64,000 bases of DNA from Rutstroemia sp. NJR-2017a BVV2 (taxonomy: Eukaryota; Ascomycota; Leotiomycetes; Helotiales; Rutstroemiaceae). Under the pieces are notes generated by a model. It ran no database searches. It had not been told where the DNA came from and saw nothing but the letters and a program-made list of their open reading frames with translations. The stretch lies in NCBI GenBank assembly GCA_002946415.1, contig NJPS01000022.1, forward strand, positions 868,001 to 932,000, written 5' to 3'. The position numbers were made by a program, and so were the translations under genes. Of the stretch, positions 46,101-58,411 are shown piece by piece. Position 1 is the first letter of the stretch; every line of letters starts with the position of its first letter.

Positions 46101-48049
46101 TTCGAGTGAGTGGTGACATCTCATGAATCATGAATTCTACTTGCCACTGCTGCCAGTAAATTAAGCAAGTCCGGAGGCAATCCTAGGCTGTTCCGTATGT
46201 TACATCCTACACCCAAACATTTTAAAAGTATGCAGCCACTCACAGCTGTTAAACAAGCATTTTGTATCAGAGTCGAAGCAACTACAGGAAGAGTGCAATA
46301 TTGAGGAGGCCTTGGCCAAATCTATAGATGCGCCTCTTCCAGCGAGAGTCCTTCTCCTCATGAGCTTGGCACCTAGACCTTGCTAACGGGTGAAAAGAAT
46401 TCATTTTGGCAATTTTTGTTATGTGAGTTCACGGTGTATCTCTATGCAGCATATCGAGATTTGCAATATGTTCCTTCTTAGCTTAGACAAGCCGTGATTG
46501 GACCATGAATGCAGTCACTGTTGCAACCGTTTCATCTTTCCGATTTTGCCAGCAAGAATATCAGGATCAGTGAACCATTAGGTGAATGAGCTCCTGAGAT
46601 GATGATCTTTGACATCGTCCACTCGCAAGTGAAGAGCGGCCACGACCTCAACCTATTGAAATTCCCAGTACTACACTCGGGGGTACATAGTGCCATACTC
46701 AGCATTACTCGCCGTGCAAGATTTGTAGGTGCGTATTGCTGGTTAAATACAAAGTATAAGCGAGCCATTGGCCGCGAATCCCTGAGATGGGGAGAAGCCT
46801 AAACTCAGTGCACTCCTTCATTCACGTAGAGAGAGGGGTAAGATAAGCGAGCTTTATGGTAGCAATAGACCAGACATACAGATATTCTATTTGTTTAGAG
46901 GATGTTTAGGGAGTTCTATTCATATCCTCTTCCAGCATTTGCACGATGTCTGCTGTTCCAGTACCAAGAAAATCTCTATATCTCTAGTAGTACAAATTCT
47001 GCCATGCCTCAATCAAACAGCGCACTCTTCTTCGCACGCCAAGGTCTGTAACCATATCCAAACTCCCTCAACGCTTCCAAATCATCAGTAGCACCTCCGG
47101 CCTCCAAGCTGAACCTCGGCTTGTCTCCTCACTGTCTCCGCGCAAGTCGGATCGATTATCCCCATCACTAGTAGGGGAGCGAGAAACTCGTCACATCTAC
47201 TTCGTATTACCGGTGTCTGGGGGGCAGGTGGTTGGATCTGATTACTTTCCACTCCTCCAATTCGCAATGGGAGATACACCTGCTTCACAGTAGGACATCG
47301 GCTTATTACTGACTATGGCGTCGGTGTTAACATAGACGCCTTACTCCCACCGCAGAAGCTTGTGATCATGGTTAGCTTGTGCTAACTCCACTTTTGTCGT
47401 TCAACTCCTATCCCTAAGCTTAATAAGCCGTTGTGGCCGATATAATTACCCTTGCGGCCATGTTCCTAGGTAGCATATCTCGATTTCGAGAGACGGCATA
47501 TTCACGAGAGTAGACTATCTGCAACACTTTGATTCCGTAGGCTGTGGCACAAAGCTTGGCTTCGAGACTCGATTAGATGGCGGAAAGAAGGCAGGTTGTG
47601 TGAAATATGAGAAGCGTATTGCGAAGTCTCGAGGTGATTTGAACGAACCGGAAGGGTAAGGATTCGGACGGCGAGGTGAAGCAGTCTAGATCAGCCTCTG
47701 TTATGGTAGAGCTATCGCAGCTACGAGACGATCATTCACAATGTCAGTTCAGTTCCACAAATCATCATACTAGCCTTCTCGAAGCACAAACCTTTGGTGT
47801 CAGTATTCTGGAATTCTTAAACTCAGCCATTTCGCCACTTCTGGCTCTTCCCTCGACGGCAGAGACTTCTGTGCACTCACTTCCAGGTCTCTGAGCAACC
47901 TGCAGCATCACCCAGCTCAATCACGCCGATTCCAGGTTGAGATTTCACGGAGCAACGTACTTCGCGAAAATCTCGGCATAAACATGGTCCAGACAACAGA
48001 CTCGAAATCCATACATAGCTTTCTGTAACGTCTTCTCAGACCAGCACGA
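43158..48049. other. Long gene-poor stretch
   Basis: About 4.9 kb. The left end (43158-43620) is the promoter of the bHLH gene. A GTTTGTGGAG triplicate lies at 44679-44707. Short frames (for example 43629-44027 minus, 45557-45829 plus) show no family I can name. Base composition is mixed and the DNA looks like old, decayed sequence. Confidence 0.45.
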
Positions 48050-48290
48050 ATGTCTCTCACGCAAGTAGTCGAGGTTGCTCTTACCATAGGAGTACGTTTC
48101 TTCTCTGGAGTTTCCCTTTCCTCTACCTCACCTTCTCCAATGCCCTCCAATCCTTCCTCCCCCTATCCCCTCCTTGACCCCTCGCTAATCCGCGTTTAGG
48201 CAGCAACCCCCAACAGACTAAAAGTCGGCCTAACATTCGCACAAGCTGGCGCCCAAGGCATGATCTTCGCATATCTTACTCTCAACGGTG
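48050..48290 (+). CDS. Possible small split gene or gene fragment
   Basis: An ATG-started segment 48050-48091 (MSLTQVVEVALTIG) ends at a good donor (GTACGT) and an acceptor at 48198-48199 leads in frame into AATPNRLKVGLTFAQAGAQ and GMIFAYLTLN, ending at a second donor near 48290. The pieces read like one natural, hydrophobic protein. What follows is ambiguous: several acceptors between 48305 and 48325 are possible and none gives a clear continuation. It may be a small unrecognised gene or a surviving fragment of a broken one. Confidence 0.35.
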
Positions 48291-48299
48291 CGTCCCTAG

Positions 48300-49845
48300 C
48301 CACTAAGTGCCGCTCAGCCTATGCCGCAACTCCATCGTGCACAAGCCATCTCCGTACAAGTCAACGAAACTGATGTTCGCAACGTGCAAGGAACGGTGAG
48401 TTACAAGCTGACGGGTCGATTATTGTATTAACTGTGATACTGTGAGAATGCCTCTCTATCATTTTAATTCGTTCTTCCTGAGCGATACAAGCATCTGAAG
48501 ACCTGGAGACGTGTTGCTGAGCAAAGAATAATCAACCGTTCCTATCCCTCTCACTGATCGTCATCGAGAGGAAGCACAGTTCCCCACGGGCGGCAGAGAG
48601 ACCAACGTAGTCTTAGCCGTGGATGTATTATGCATCTTGGTTCTTGGTGAGAATGTATGGCTGACTTGCCATGATGGCGTTTGTAGCTAGCTAGTGTGCT
48701 AGTGTGCTGCGGTGGAGTTGATGACAGTTGCTGGTGAACATACTTATCTCTTATTCAAACTCCCCTACCTCCTGTTCTGTATTTCCATCTACGAAGTTCG
48801 TTTCTCCTGTTATTATCTCACAGGAGGCAACCACCCTCGTATCCCAGCCCTTGCTGACACAGCTCATTAGATCCGCGTCCACGCTCTGTCCATCTCCAGG
48901 GGTGATTCCCATACTCGAAAGCAACGCCGACGATAGGAGGAGATTGAGAAGGCCTCCGATATTACACGAGCTGCCACACTGGCGGTGAGGGCAGATGCTG
49001 CAGTTCTTCTGTGTAGTCCTGCTGCCCTGTATGTCTGTTAGTGGAACAAATATGATGGTTATTATGTCTATACAGTTATCTTTTACTGAGACAGTCAGCG
49101 ATGGAAGTTCCTGAAATGCTAACACAAACATGAAAGTCCGGACGCTATTTGATACCAAATGAGTCCTCAAGGGTTAGAAATGAAAATTAAACTCCAAGGT
49201 GGCAAACAACCGTCAAAGACGTAACATATTTGAGTACCATATGTCTTCACCAGGTCAAAGTTCTTACCTACTACGTGCTGATCGCAATATGATTCTACCT
49301 AAAAGAGCCTGGATATGATCCTGAGCTTCTCTCTTGATTTCTACTCTAGTTAGCCAGCAGAATTCATCAACCAGCAATGCAAAGCCCGCGGCGAGTTCAA
49401 GAAAGGGGTGGCAAGCTCCTCAGCCCATGCATGTAGACAAGCGTGGTAGAAACACTCATGAGATCAGCCACAGCAGAATTGGACTCGCCATGGCTTTCTG
49501 CCGAGGACCTGATTTAATCTTCCTATTTTTTTCCAGAGCCTCCTATCTCACACTGCGTAGAAAGATCGCCTGATCACAGCATTCATCAGAAGAGAGTGAC
49601 GACCTTGCGAGACAAATCTTCTCATCACTCAACACACATCATCGAGGAAACAATCATACTCAAGATCTTGTATACCAATTAAGAGGAAAGACACAAGGTG
49701 GCACAGCTGTCATCGTGCGGAAACACACATTGAAATGGCATCGCGACACACAGAATTTACTTCATAAAAGATTCGCAGTGGACAATATTTATGCACCTGA
49801 ACTTGTATTAGCCCACTGCTGAAGTGTAAATCGACATCTACAGAC
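48300..49845. other. Gene-poor stretch
   Basis: Only short frames without motifs. I see nothing that can be supported. Confidence 0.45.
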
Positions 49846-50164
49846 GCCCAATTCCAGCAGGTACGAGACCAAGCCGAAGACTACACGGGAGTAGTAGATT
49901 GCAGTAACCTTAGCCTTGAAGCCCTCCTCCTACACCGTTTTATCAAGGAAGCAGATACGCCAGAGGACACACCGGTAACGCCCATCACAGTATCTCGTGA
50001 GTAAATGCTTGAATCGATCCAAGAGTACGAAGTTAATAAGTACACCAAGCGCCGTATCCAAAAACCGTAGACATCCTTTCTGGAGACAGCGACGAGGATG
50101 AAGACTAGCCAGAGAGGATCGATGAAGACGAAGCCCTAAGACGCCGAAGACTCTTGTGCAGGTG
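49846..50164 (+). pseudogene. Decayed coding relic of unknown family
   Basis: The frame from 49846 reads like a natural acidic protein (AQFQQVRDQAEDYTGVVDC, then LSLEALLLHRFIKEADTPED), is interrupted by TAA after TVSRE, continues as MLESIQEYEVNKYTKRRIQKP to a TAG at 50068-50070, and then continues in another frame as VDILSGDSDEDED, a TAG, and PERIDEDEALRRRRLLCR to a TGA at 50162-50164. Two stops plus a frameshift in an otherwise coherent protein indicate a pseudogene. No family was recognised. Confidence 0.45.
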
Positions 50165-50926
50165 ACTATCCTTCCAAAGAAACTACGTAGGACCAATAAT
50201 CACTCACAGCACTTGTGTTTATAAGTCCGCAATCTGACCTCATGCTTTCGAAAGTTCAATTGTTAACATCTTCACCACATATGTATCCAAACCACTTGGT
50301 TCTCAATTCGATATCCCGATAACTCGATTCGAGTACTACATGCGAACAAGCAACCATTTACATCCGGATGACTTAGGTATACATTCAGCATCTTAGTAGT
50401 TCAGTTTGTTTCATATACTGAAAATCCTAAAACTCTACACATATATCCTGTCACTTTGATGTCATCCGACACCCGCCGACACCCGAGTCACTTAACTTCA
50501 TGCACATAATACTTTGCTTGGTTTTAAGAATTTGCTACTTTTTTTAGTCTAATCGATTTGAAGCTGAAAAGCCAGACCGCAGCCAAACCAACCGTATATG
50601 AATCCACGACGAGGGAAATGACATAAAGAACTGGTCTTCAATAAAAAATTCGGGAACTGGGGAAAAGGAAAAGAGATGTAGGCCGGTCCAGATGATACCC
50701 GCAGGACCGAGGGGAATGAGGTAGAAAGGGCAGATATAGTCTGGTTTGGTGCATTAAGAGTCTAAAGGCACAGCAAGTTGCGAGTCGGACCCCCCAAAAA
50801 GCTCATCTTAAACATTCGCCCTCTTATCATCTCATCTGCCGAAAGCGTCATGCAAAACCCATCATAGCCTCCTCCATTCCTCGTACGCCCAGTGGACCAA
50901 ACATCAACGCCATTACCGACGATCCT
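50165..50926. other. Intergenic, 3' side of the 14-3-3 gene
   Basis: No gene is seen; it includes the probable 3' untranslated region of the 14-3-3 gene. Confidence 0.55.
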
Positions 50927-51966
<1,040 letters not shown>

Positions 51967-54388
51967 CGTTGCGGTTTATTTGTCTGTTGAAAGAATGAGA
52001 ATTAGTATCGTTCGTCGATGAATAACAAAATTGGCTGCACGATAATGATAGATGTTATTGAAAGAAAAGTGGTAAACGGTTGCGAAAGTGACGGTGGCAG
52101 ATAGGAGTTGAAATAGGCTGTGACCAAAAAATCGGTCAGAACCCTTGCAAATGCGCCAACTATGCGTCTGCGTGAACAAATATCCCAATCGATGCGTTTT
52201 CAGGATGTTTAGTGAAATCGAGAAAGCCGAACTCGCTGAGGATGAAAACCGGAAAGTACCCCTCAGTATTCAGGAGGGGCAATCGCAGAGTCTTGTTGGA
52301 TAATCGGTGTAGTTCGAATGACCGACAAATCAGTCTCGCGGACCCAAACAACCATCTGCGGCGAATGGTAGACTGTGCTGGCCATCCGCCGACGGCCGTT
52401 GAGTGAAGAAACGTCCTGAGCGGGTTGTAGGGAGGGAGGGAATGGATGACGAAATGGAAAGCGGGAAATAAGAATCTCACCTTGTGTAGATAGTACGAGG
52501 ATAGAGGAGAGTTAGGAGAGAGTGTTCTTACTCACTAAAATAAAAGAGAAAGGGTATGCGACGGTGGGAAAATGGGGAAAATGGGTATGTTGGTTTTTTG
52601 GTTTGTTGATGGGATTTCTGGATTTGGAAGAAGAGAGAGGTAGTTGCAGCTGGGCTGGTTGACTTGTGAGAAGTTGATCGAAGGACGACGACCAATTTCG
52701 CACTAGTGCCACTTTAAATTGGGAAGCGATCGATCTACGCGGTGCCAGGTGAAGGTGAAATGGTAAATGGTGAAGGACCGACCAGAACAGAATAACGAAA
52801 AGGAGAGACGAGGACGGAAAGATTCTATTGCCGCGTATTGTTTACGTCTTATTGTGGAAGGTTCTATGTGCTTATTTGTTCTATTCACGCTCACTGAAGT
52901 CAAAGATTGTTGGACTATAAGAGGATGCAAGGCGAAAATCTCGTTGAGATTCTCCGGCGGTTGTCTACAGTAAGGTACGGGATACGGGTAAGTTACTGAT
53001 GCGTTGGTTTCTAGCCATGTGGGTTCGGTTTGACTTGAATACTTTGCGGGCGAGGTCTGGACAGGAAAGGACAAGAAACGGCCTCCCACGATAAGAAGCA
53101 TAGCAACTTCCCCTTTAATTATTGTGTTTGAGAACGAGAGAACGACAGACAGCAGCAGCAGCCTCCTCTTCTTCTTCTTTCTATTCGTAGATCACATTTG
53201 TAGAACATGGCGCTTCCCAGGCCTGAGAACTTGCATAGCGTCGAAGAAGTTCGATGGGGGACGCTCAAATTCGTGGTTTTAATGCATTGAGATTACCTCA
53301 GTCGCATGATTGTAACATGATTTGACCTTGTCCCGGATTCTCACAAGTCTCTCTCGTTCTTTGGCTCTAAGATGCCTTAATGGCGGTTTGTTCCAAGCGT
53401 GCTCGAAAGGGAGGGGTTTGCTTTTGGGTAGCAGCACTGCCACAATGCCAGCACCGGAAACACTGCGTTACTCCGCGAGTTATTGTGCCGTTGGTACTAA
53501 CTAGGGAGTCAATAGCCCAGTCAAGAAGAATCATATCCGGCTGGTATAGCCAGTGCCTAGTCATGTACCGCGAGCAGAGTACAAAGAGAAGAATCATACA
53601 CACACATCTGTACGAAGTAGTTTATTGACGGTGATACGTTCGCGCGGCACATAGTTTCTCCTCACCAGCGAGGAGCGTGGGGCATCTCGCTAGGAGAGGA
53701 GTTCATGACCCCCAATATTTCAGCCCACAGTTACTTTCGTACAGTACAGTTCCCTGGAGATACTTCTTCAAAGTCTATTTTTCCAACTTTTGTAAATGGA
53801 CCGATAAAGTAACACAATCTGCGTATTTGAAAGGTAGAAGATCCCGTGCAAGCATCCTGCTGCCAAAAGTTCTATTGTATATGTGCTGTCCCAAAGCCGA
53901 TGGCGTGAACGGTGAACGATGAACGGTGAACGGTGAACCTTCCTACTGCTTGCTGTAATTCCATTCATCACATGCGCCAGGCATGTACATGGGAACGCAA
54001 ATACTTGTTGTCTAACAACATTGCTTTGGTTAACCCCCGGGCCACGGCACATCTCATCCACCGGCTTTGAGCATGCATTTAGGAGCACCTGCCACATGGC
54101 AATCCATTTTCACCTGATTTCGTCCGATCTCACATGATCATATGATCTAGATATCTCCCCACCATTGAAAGCCGTATAATTCAGGCAGTAAGGCATTAAA
54201 CCGTCATCGTAAACCTAACATCCAAGCTTTCATCCGCAAAGGAAGCTTCGGACCTCACCTAGCAAATCAACTCACAACCACTCACACCACCAATTGGCTT
54301 TTACCCCTCAAATAGTACATAATACTGTACCAGCACAATCTCGCAACTACCCGCACTTAAACTCCTTCAAAGGAAAACCATCGTCATC
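51967..54388. other. Divergent promoter region of the 14-3-3 and IF1 genes
   Basis: 2.4 kb between divergent starts. The part next to the 14-3-3 gene holds its probable leader with a roughly 0.5 kb intron. A 9-bp tandem repeat (GGTGAACGA/GGTGAACGG units) lies at 53906-53938. No protein gene is recognised. Confidence 0.55.
51984..52480 (-). other. Probable 5' leader intron of the 14-3-3 gene
   Basis: On the minus strand, AAG|GTGAGA at 52480 and TTCAACAG|ACAAATAA ending at 51984 are good splice borders, 18 bases before the ATG. Leader introns are common in highly expressed fungal genes. This is inferred from signals alone; the exact donor could differ. Confidence 0.4.
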
Positions 54389-55116
54389 ATGTATCGCACA
54401 GCACTTACATCGCTGCGTCCTACTGTCCGCTCTACCTTTTCACCAGCTGCAACCCGCGCTTTCAGTGTATCTGCTCGCACAATGGCTGGAGGTGACACTG
54501 GTGCTAGTAGACCTGGCGGAGTTGCTCAAGGGTATGCATTTTGTTGTTTCGTTTACCATCGTACGATTCTTGAAGGAGGGAGTTTTCGCAATTCTGTCAC
54601 TGGAAACGAGCCATGGCAGGGACGGAATGGACTTGTTGCATCCAGTTCTTTCTCCTGTAGGCATATATGCCATTGAATATGAGCAGGCAATGGAACGTTG
54701 CATGATCTCAATGGCATATATGTTTAAGCAACCCAAGCTTCTCACCTAGTAGCTATACAACGAAAACAAAGCTAATCAGATCCCGAACAGTGACGCATTC
54801 ACCAAGCGCGAGAAGGCCAACGAAGACTACACCATTCGCATGCGCGAGAAGGAGAAGCTTTTGGAGCTCAAGAAGAAACTCCAAGAACAACATGAGCACT
54901 TGAAGAAGCTCGAAAACCACATGTATGTTTTCCGCTCCCCTCGATTCCTCCCCTTGTCTCCTTCCCCTTCATCCCCCGACCCCCGCTCTGTCTTTACTAC
55001 ATCCAAAATCCATCCACCTTTTATGGTGCCCTGTTCAAACTATCAAGAGACATAGCTAACCATATCTCTTTCCCTCCAGTTCCGACCTTGAGAAGCAATC
55101 CGACGAGCAGAAATAA
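54389..55116 (+). CDS. INH1: Mitochondrial F1F0-ATP synthase inhibitor IF1
   Basis: IF1 binds F1 and blocks ATP hydrolysis when the proton gradient collapses. Three exons, 54389-54531, 54791-54922 and 55080-55116, give 103 aa. The N-terminus (MYRTALTSLRPTVRSTFSP..RAFSVSAR) is a typical Arg/Ser-rich mitochondrial targeting peptide. The inhibitory region is G.RPGGVAQGDAFTKREKANEDY, restored across intron 1, and the rest is a charged coiled coil (REKEKLLELKKKLQEQHEHL) that pairs two inhibitors. Intron 1 is 259 nt and includes a GGCATATATGCC palindrome near 54659. The last exon codes only a short Asp/Glu/Lys tail. Confidence 0.92.
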
Positions 55117-55831
55117 GTATACCTCACTTAAACCCCACTTTGTGAGCGGACTTCTAGCCCAAGCTTTCCTCGGCACGACAATACGATACCCATGGAGCCT
55201 CTTTGGTCTTCTCTCCGTTTGCTTTGTTACTTCACAGGACAAACGCTAATGCTTTTGAACCATTTTTCAGCTAGATACTAGTCTGTCAATGGTGATAGAA
55301 ATGCTTGGAAGGGCAGGGTTTGGGAAAGAAGGAAGGATTTGCAGAGTGGAGGAGGGTTGTTATGGATCATGACAAACGATGATGTTACGGTCGATTTGAT
55401 ATCAAAGTGAATTGTATAGTACATATTATCTTCGAATTCTCTACTCGTGTTTATGAAGGCGTGCAGGAGACAATATTGATATCATAAGTGCTCTCATGAT
55501 TCTCTTCAAGGATTTTTTTGTTTATGATCATACATTTAATGTCCGCTTGTGGCGATCGAACGGCACAGTTTCCATAACATCTTCGTTTCTTCTCTCTATC
55601 CAGGCCGCCTGCTGTAGAGTCATCGATTCTCCCATTGTTTTGTCAGTTCTTCTTCCTCGCATACGTAATCGCAAAACCCCGCGATTTCAATATTCATTAT
55701 AGACATATCTCAAAAAAGACCATCCATTTATTCCTTCCCCCCAAAACGTAAAACGCCCATCCTACCTAACAAGTCGAGAAAAACAGCAACCAATCTTCCC
55801 CTGCCCCGTGGTCTCCGCCAACTCAAGCTCT
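55117..55831. other. Intergenic between convergent IF1 and NSP1 genes
   Basis: 3' flanks of both genes; no gene seen. Confidence 0.6.
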
Positions 55832-57927
55832 TCATCTCCGTCCCATAAACGATCTATAGAAGTGATCCGCGGCATCGCTATCCGCGCCCGCAAAGCCATT
55901 CTGCCCCATACTCTGACTCAATTTCTGCGCCGCCTCGACCTTTTCCTGCAGCGTCTTCGCGTTCTGATCGATCCATTGCAGCTGCATGAGATGGGAGTTG
56001 AGGACACGGACGATGTGTGATAGCTGGGTTTTGTGCGTGTTAATATTTGTACAATTATGGAAACAGGGCACGGAGGGGGATATAGCAGGAAGGGAAAAAC
56101 ACTCACAGGATCATCCGACTTATTACTCTTGTTTAATGTCGCCGACGCCTCGTTCATAGCATCAATCATATGCGTAAGATCTTTGCCCATCTCATCCAGT
56201 CTGTCTGACAATTTCTCCGCCAGCTTGTAAGTCCTCTCGCGTTCCTGATCAGGACCTTGTAAAGTCTCGCCGACTTGATGTTTGAACATCTCGTCAACGT
56301 CCGCCTCGTAGCGATCGAGCCATGCTGCGATTTCATCTTGCTGGCTTTCCACTGATGACAATTGGCGTTCCACTTCTGCACTGGCTCGCTCGGCTTCGAA
56401 GGTGCTGTTGTACAATTTTTGGATCTTCTCGCCGTTTTCGACAAGGAGACGATCCCATTGTGCGACTTTGGTGGCTTGTTCTTGGAATTCTTTTTGGTAT
56501 TTGGAGAGGTCGGATGCCCAGCGAGTGATGATCTCATCCATGGTTTTGTTCTTTAGACGAGAGATCTGTGGGCTCGGTCCGGATGTAGAAGCTCCCAAAG
56601 CTGGTGCTGCCGCGCCGCCAGTAGCAGTACTATTCGCGCCTGCACCTACCGTCCCGGATCCCGCGGTTTGGTTCAAATTAGAGCTGGGTGCGCTTGAGCC
56701 CGCGGCCGGTGTTCCCAAACTGGCGGGCGCTGTAGTCTTAGCTCCGAAGAGACCACCAAGACTTGGTGTAGCTGCAGCCGGGGCAGGGGTGGATGTGGTT
56801 GTGGCGGCACTCGAAGTTGCATTTCCGAACAGAGATGGGGTTTGCGCGGGGGCAGATGAGGCGGGCGTTGATGCGGTGGTCGTGGTAGGTTTTCCAAACA
56901 AACTGGTGGCAGATGTCGCAGCTGGAGTTGATGATCCTTGTTGAGCAGCGGTACTGGCTGCTGGAGTGGCAGATCCAAGATTGAAGGTCGCAGCTGGCTT
57001 TGGTGCTTCAGTAGCAGGGGCTGGCGCCGGCGTTGAGCTTCCCGCTGCCGGCTTGGCTCCAAATAGCCCTCCGGCAGCAGGTTTTGAGGCTGCACCACCA
57101 AACAAGCCGCCGCTTGGTGCCGCCGCTGAGGCACCAGAGAAGAGTCCACCTGCGGGAGCTGACGTAGTAGGTGTCTGTGCAGGTTGTGTCGTAGTAGCGG
57201 GTTTTGGTGCACCAAAAAGACCTCCTGTAGATTGTTGGCCACTGAACAAACTGGTTGTACTTGCGGCTGGAGCATTGTTCGTAGGAGGTGGTCCGGCAGG
57301 GGTTGTGGATGCGAAGGAGAAGAACGGCTGCTTGGCAGGTGCTGGAGTAGTTGATCCCAAAGCAGGCGCGGATGGAGCGCTCGTTCCTGGTGTGCCAAAT
57401 AGCCCTCCCGTCGCTCCTGGTGCAGTCTTGTTCAAGCCCCCAAAGAGGTTTGCCGTAGGTGTAGCAGGCTTGTTTTCTTGTCCTGGCGTTGAAGCAGCTC
57501 CATCAGCCTTTGGCTGTCCGAAAGCACCAAATGAAGGTGTAGTTGTTGCACCTCCACCAAAAAGCCCCCCTCCTGTTGTAGTCGTTGGTGTCGTAGTGGC
57601 TGCAGCATTTCCGAAACTGAAAGATGGTTGACCTGGAGCATTTCCTGTGCTTTGTCCAAAGAGACCACCTGCTGGTTTAGCTGCATCTTGATTCGTAGCT
57701 CCTCCCGCTCCCCCAAATAATCCTGCTCCGGCTGGCTTCGGAGCACTAAGCGCGCTTGTTCCCCCTGCTGCACCACCAAAGAGAGGAGTCGATGAAGCCC
57801 CAGATGTAGCTGTAGTAGATCCAAAGAGCCCACCGCCAGCAGAGCTCTTAGGTGTATTATTTGCTGCTCCACCACCAAATATATTCGAGCTTCCCCCTGC
57901 TCCCGCACCGCCAAAGCTGAAAGACAT
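55832..57927 (-). CDS. NSP1: Nucleoporin NSP1
   Basis: NSP1 is the central-channel FG nucleoporin that forms the Nsp1-Nup57-Nup49 and Nsp1-Nup82 subcomplexes. Two exons, 57927-56107 and 56023-55832, give 670 aa. The start is at MSFSFGG, inside a slightly longer frame; this N-terminus is the usual one. Residues 1-460 are an Ala/Thr/Pro-rich unstructured region with many GLFG, LFG and SFG repeats. Residues about 485-670 are the conserved coiled-coil Nsp1_C domain (SRLKNKTMDEIITRWASDL, WLDRYEADVDEMF, ending HIVRVLNSHLMQLQWID). The intron interrupts the coiled coil, and the short second exon completes it (FYRSFMGRR end). The start is 485 bp from a divergent gene, so the two probably share a promoter. 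Confidence 0.96.
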
Positions 57928-58411
57928 CTTTAAAATATTATTGGTATTTGGATAATGGAATGGAGCGTCGAATTGGAAGGAGGAAACTTTTCGATGTTTG
58001 TTGATTGTCAATCCCAAGAGCTTATTTCCAGCGGAGGAATGGAAAGATCGGCAAGCTAATATCGCAAGGTAGAAGATCGATTTAAACTACAGCTTCTACA
58101 ACAAGTGAATTGAATTAATGAATCCTGCGCATTTCAATTCAAAAGCGGTTGAGACTGTTTACTGAGATCTTTTTGTTTCCCTTTGACCAGGCGCGACAAC
58201 TTTTGGGTATTCGCGCCTCATTCAAAATTTAAGCGAGTTTGGAACACCAGAAGCTTGCTTGGAGGTCTAGAACCGAAAGGGTGCAGTGCTGTTGTTCACT
58301 GTTCTCTCAAGACTTTTCTTGTTGATGCTCTGTTGGCATAGTCAACGTGCCTCTACTAAGCAATCATTATCCATTGATTTAGGACTTTTGAAATTGTCAT
58401 TTCAATCAATT
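57928..58411. promoter_or_regulatory. Short bidirectional promoter region, NSP1 and Laa2-like gene
   Basis: Only 484 bp separate two divergent start codons, so both core promoters must lie here. No clear TATA element is seen on either side, in line with housekeeping expression. Confidence 0.5.

Noticed and set aside
54294..54749. 151-codon plus-strand frame overlapping IF1 exon 1
   Set aside because: It lies in a different frame from the IF1 coding sequence and its later half is the IF1 intron; the IF1 gene is certain.
56402..57631. Long plus-strand frames of 180 and 221 codons
   Set aside because: Antisense shadows of the Ala/Gly/Pro-rich FG-repeat region of NSP1.
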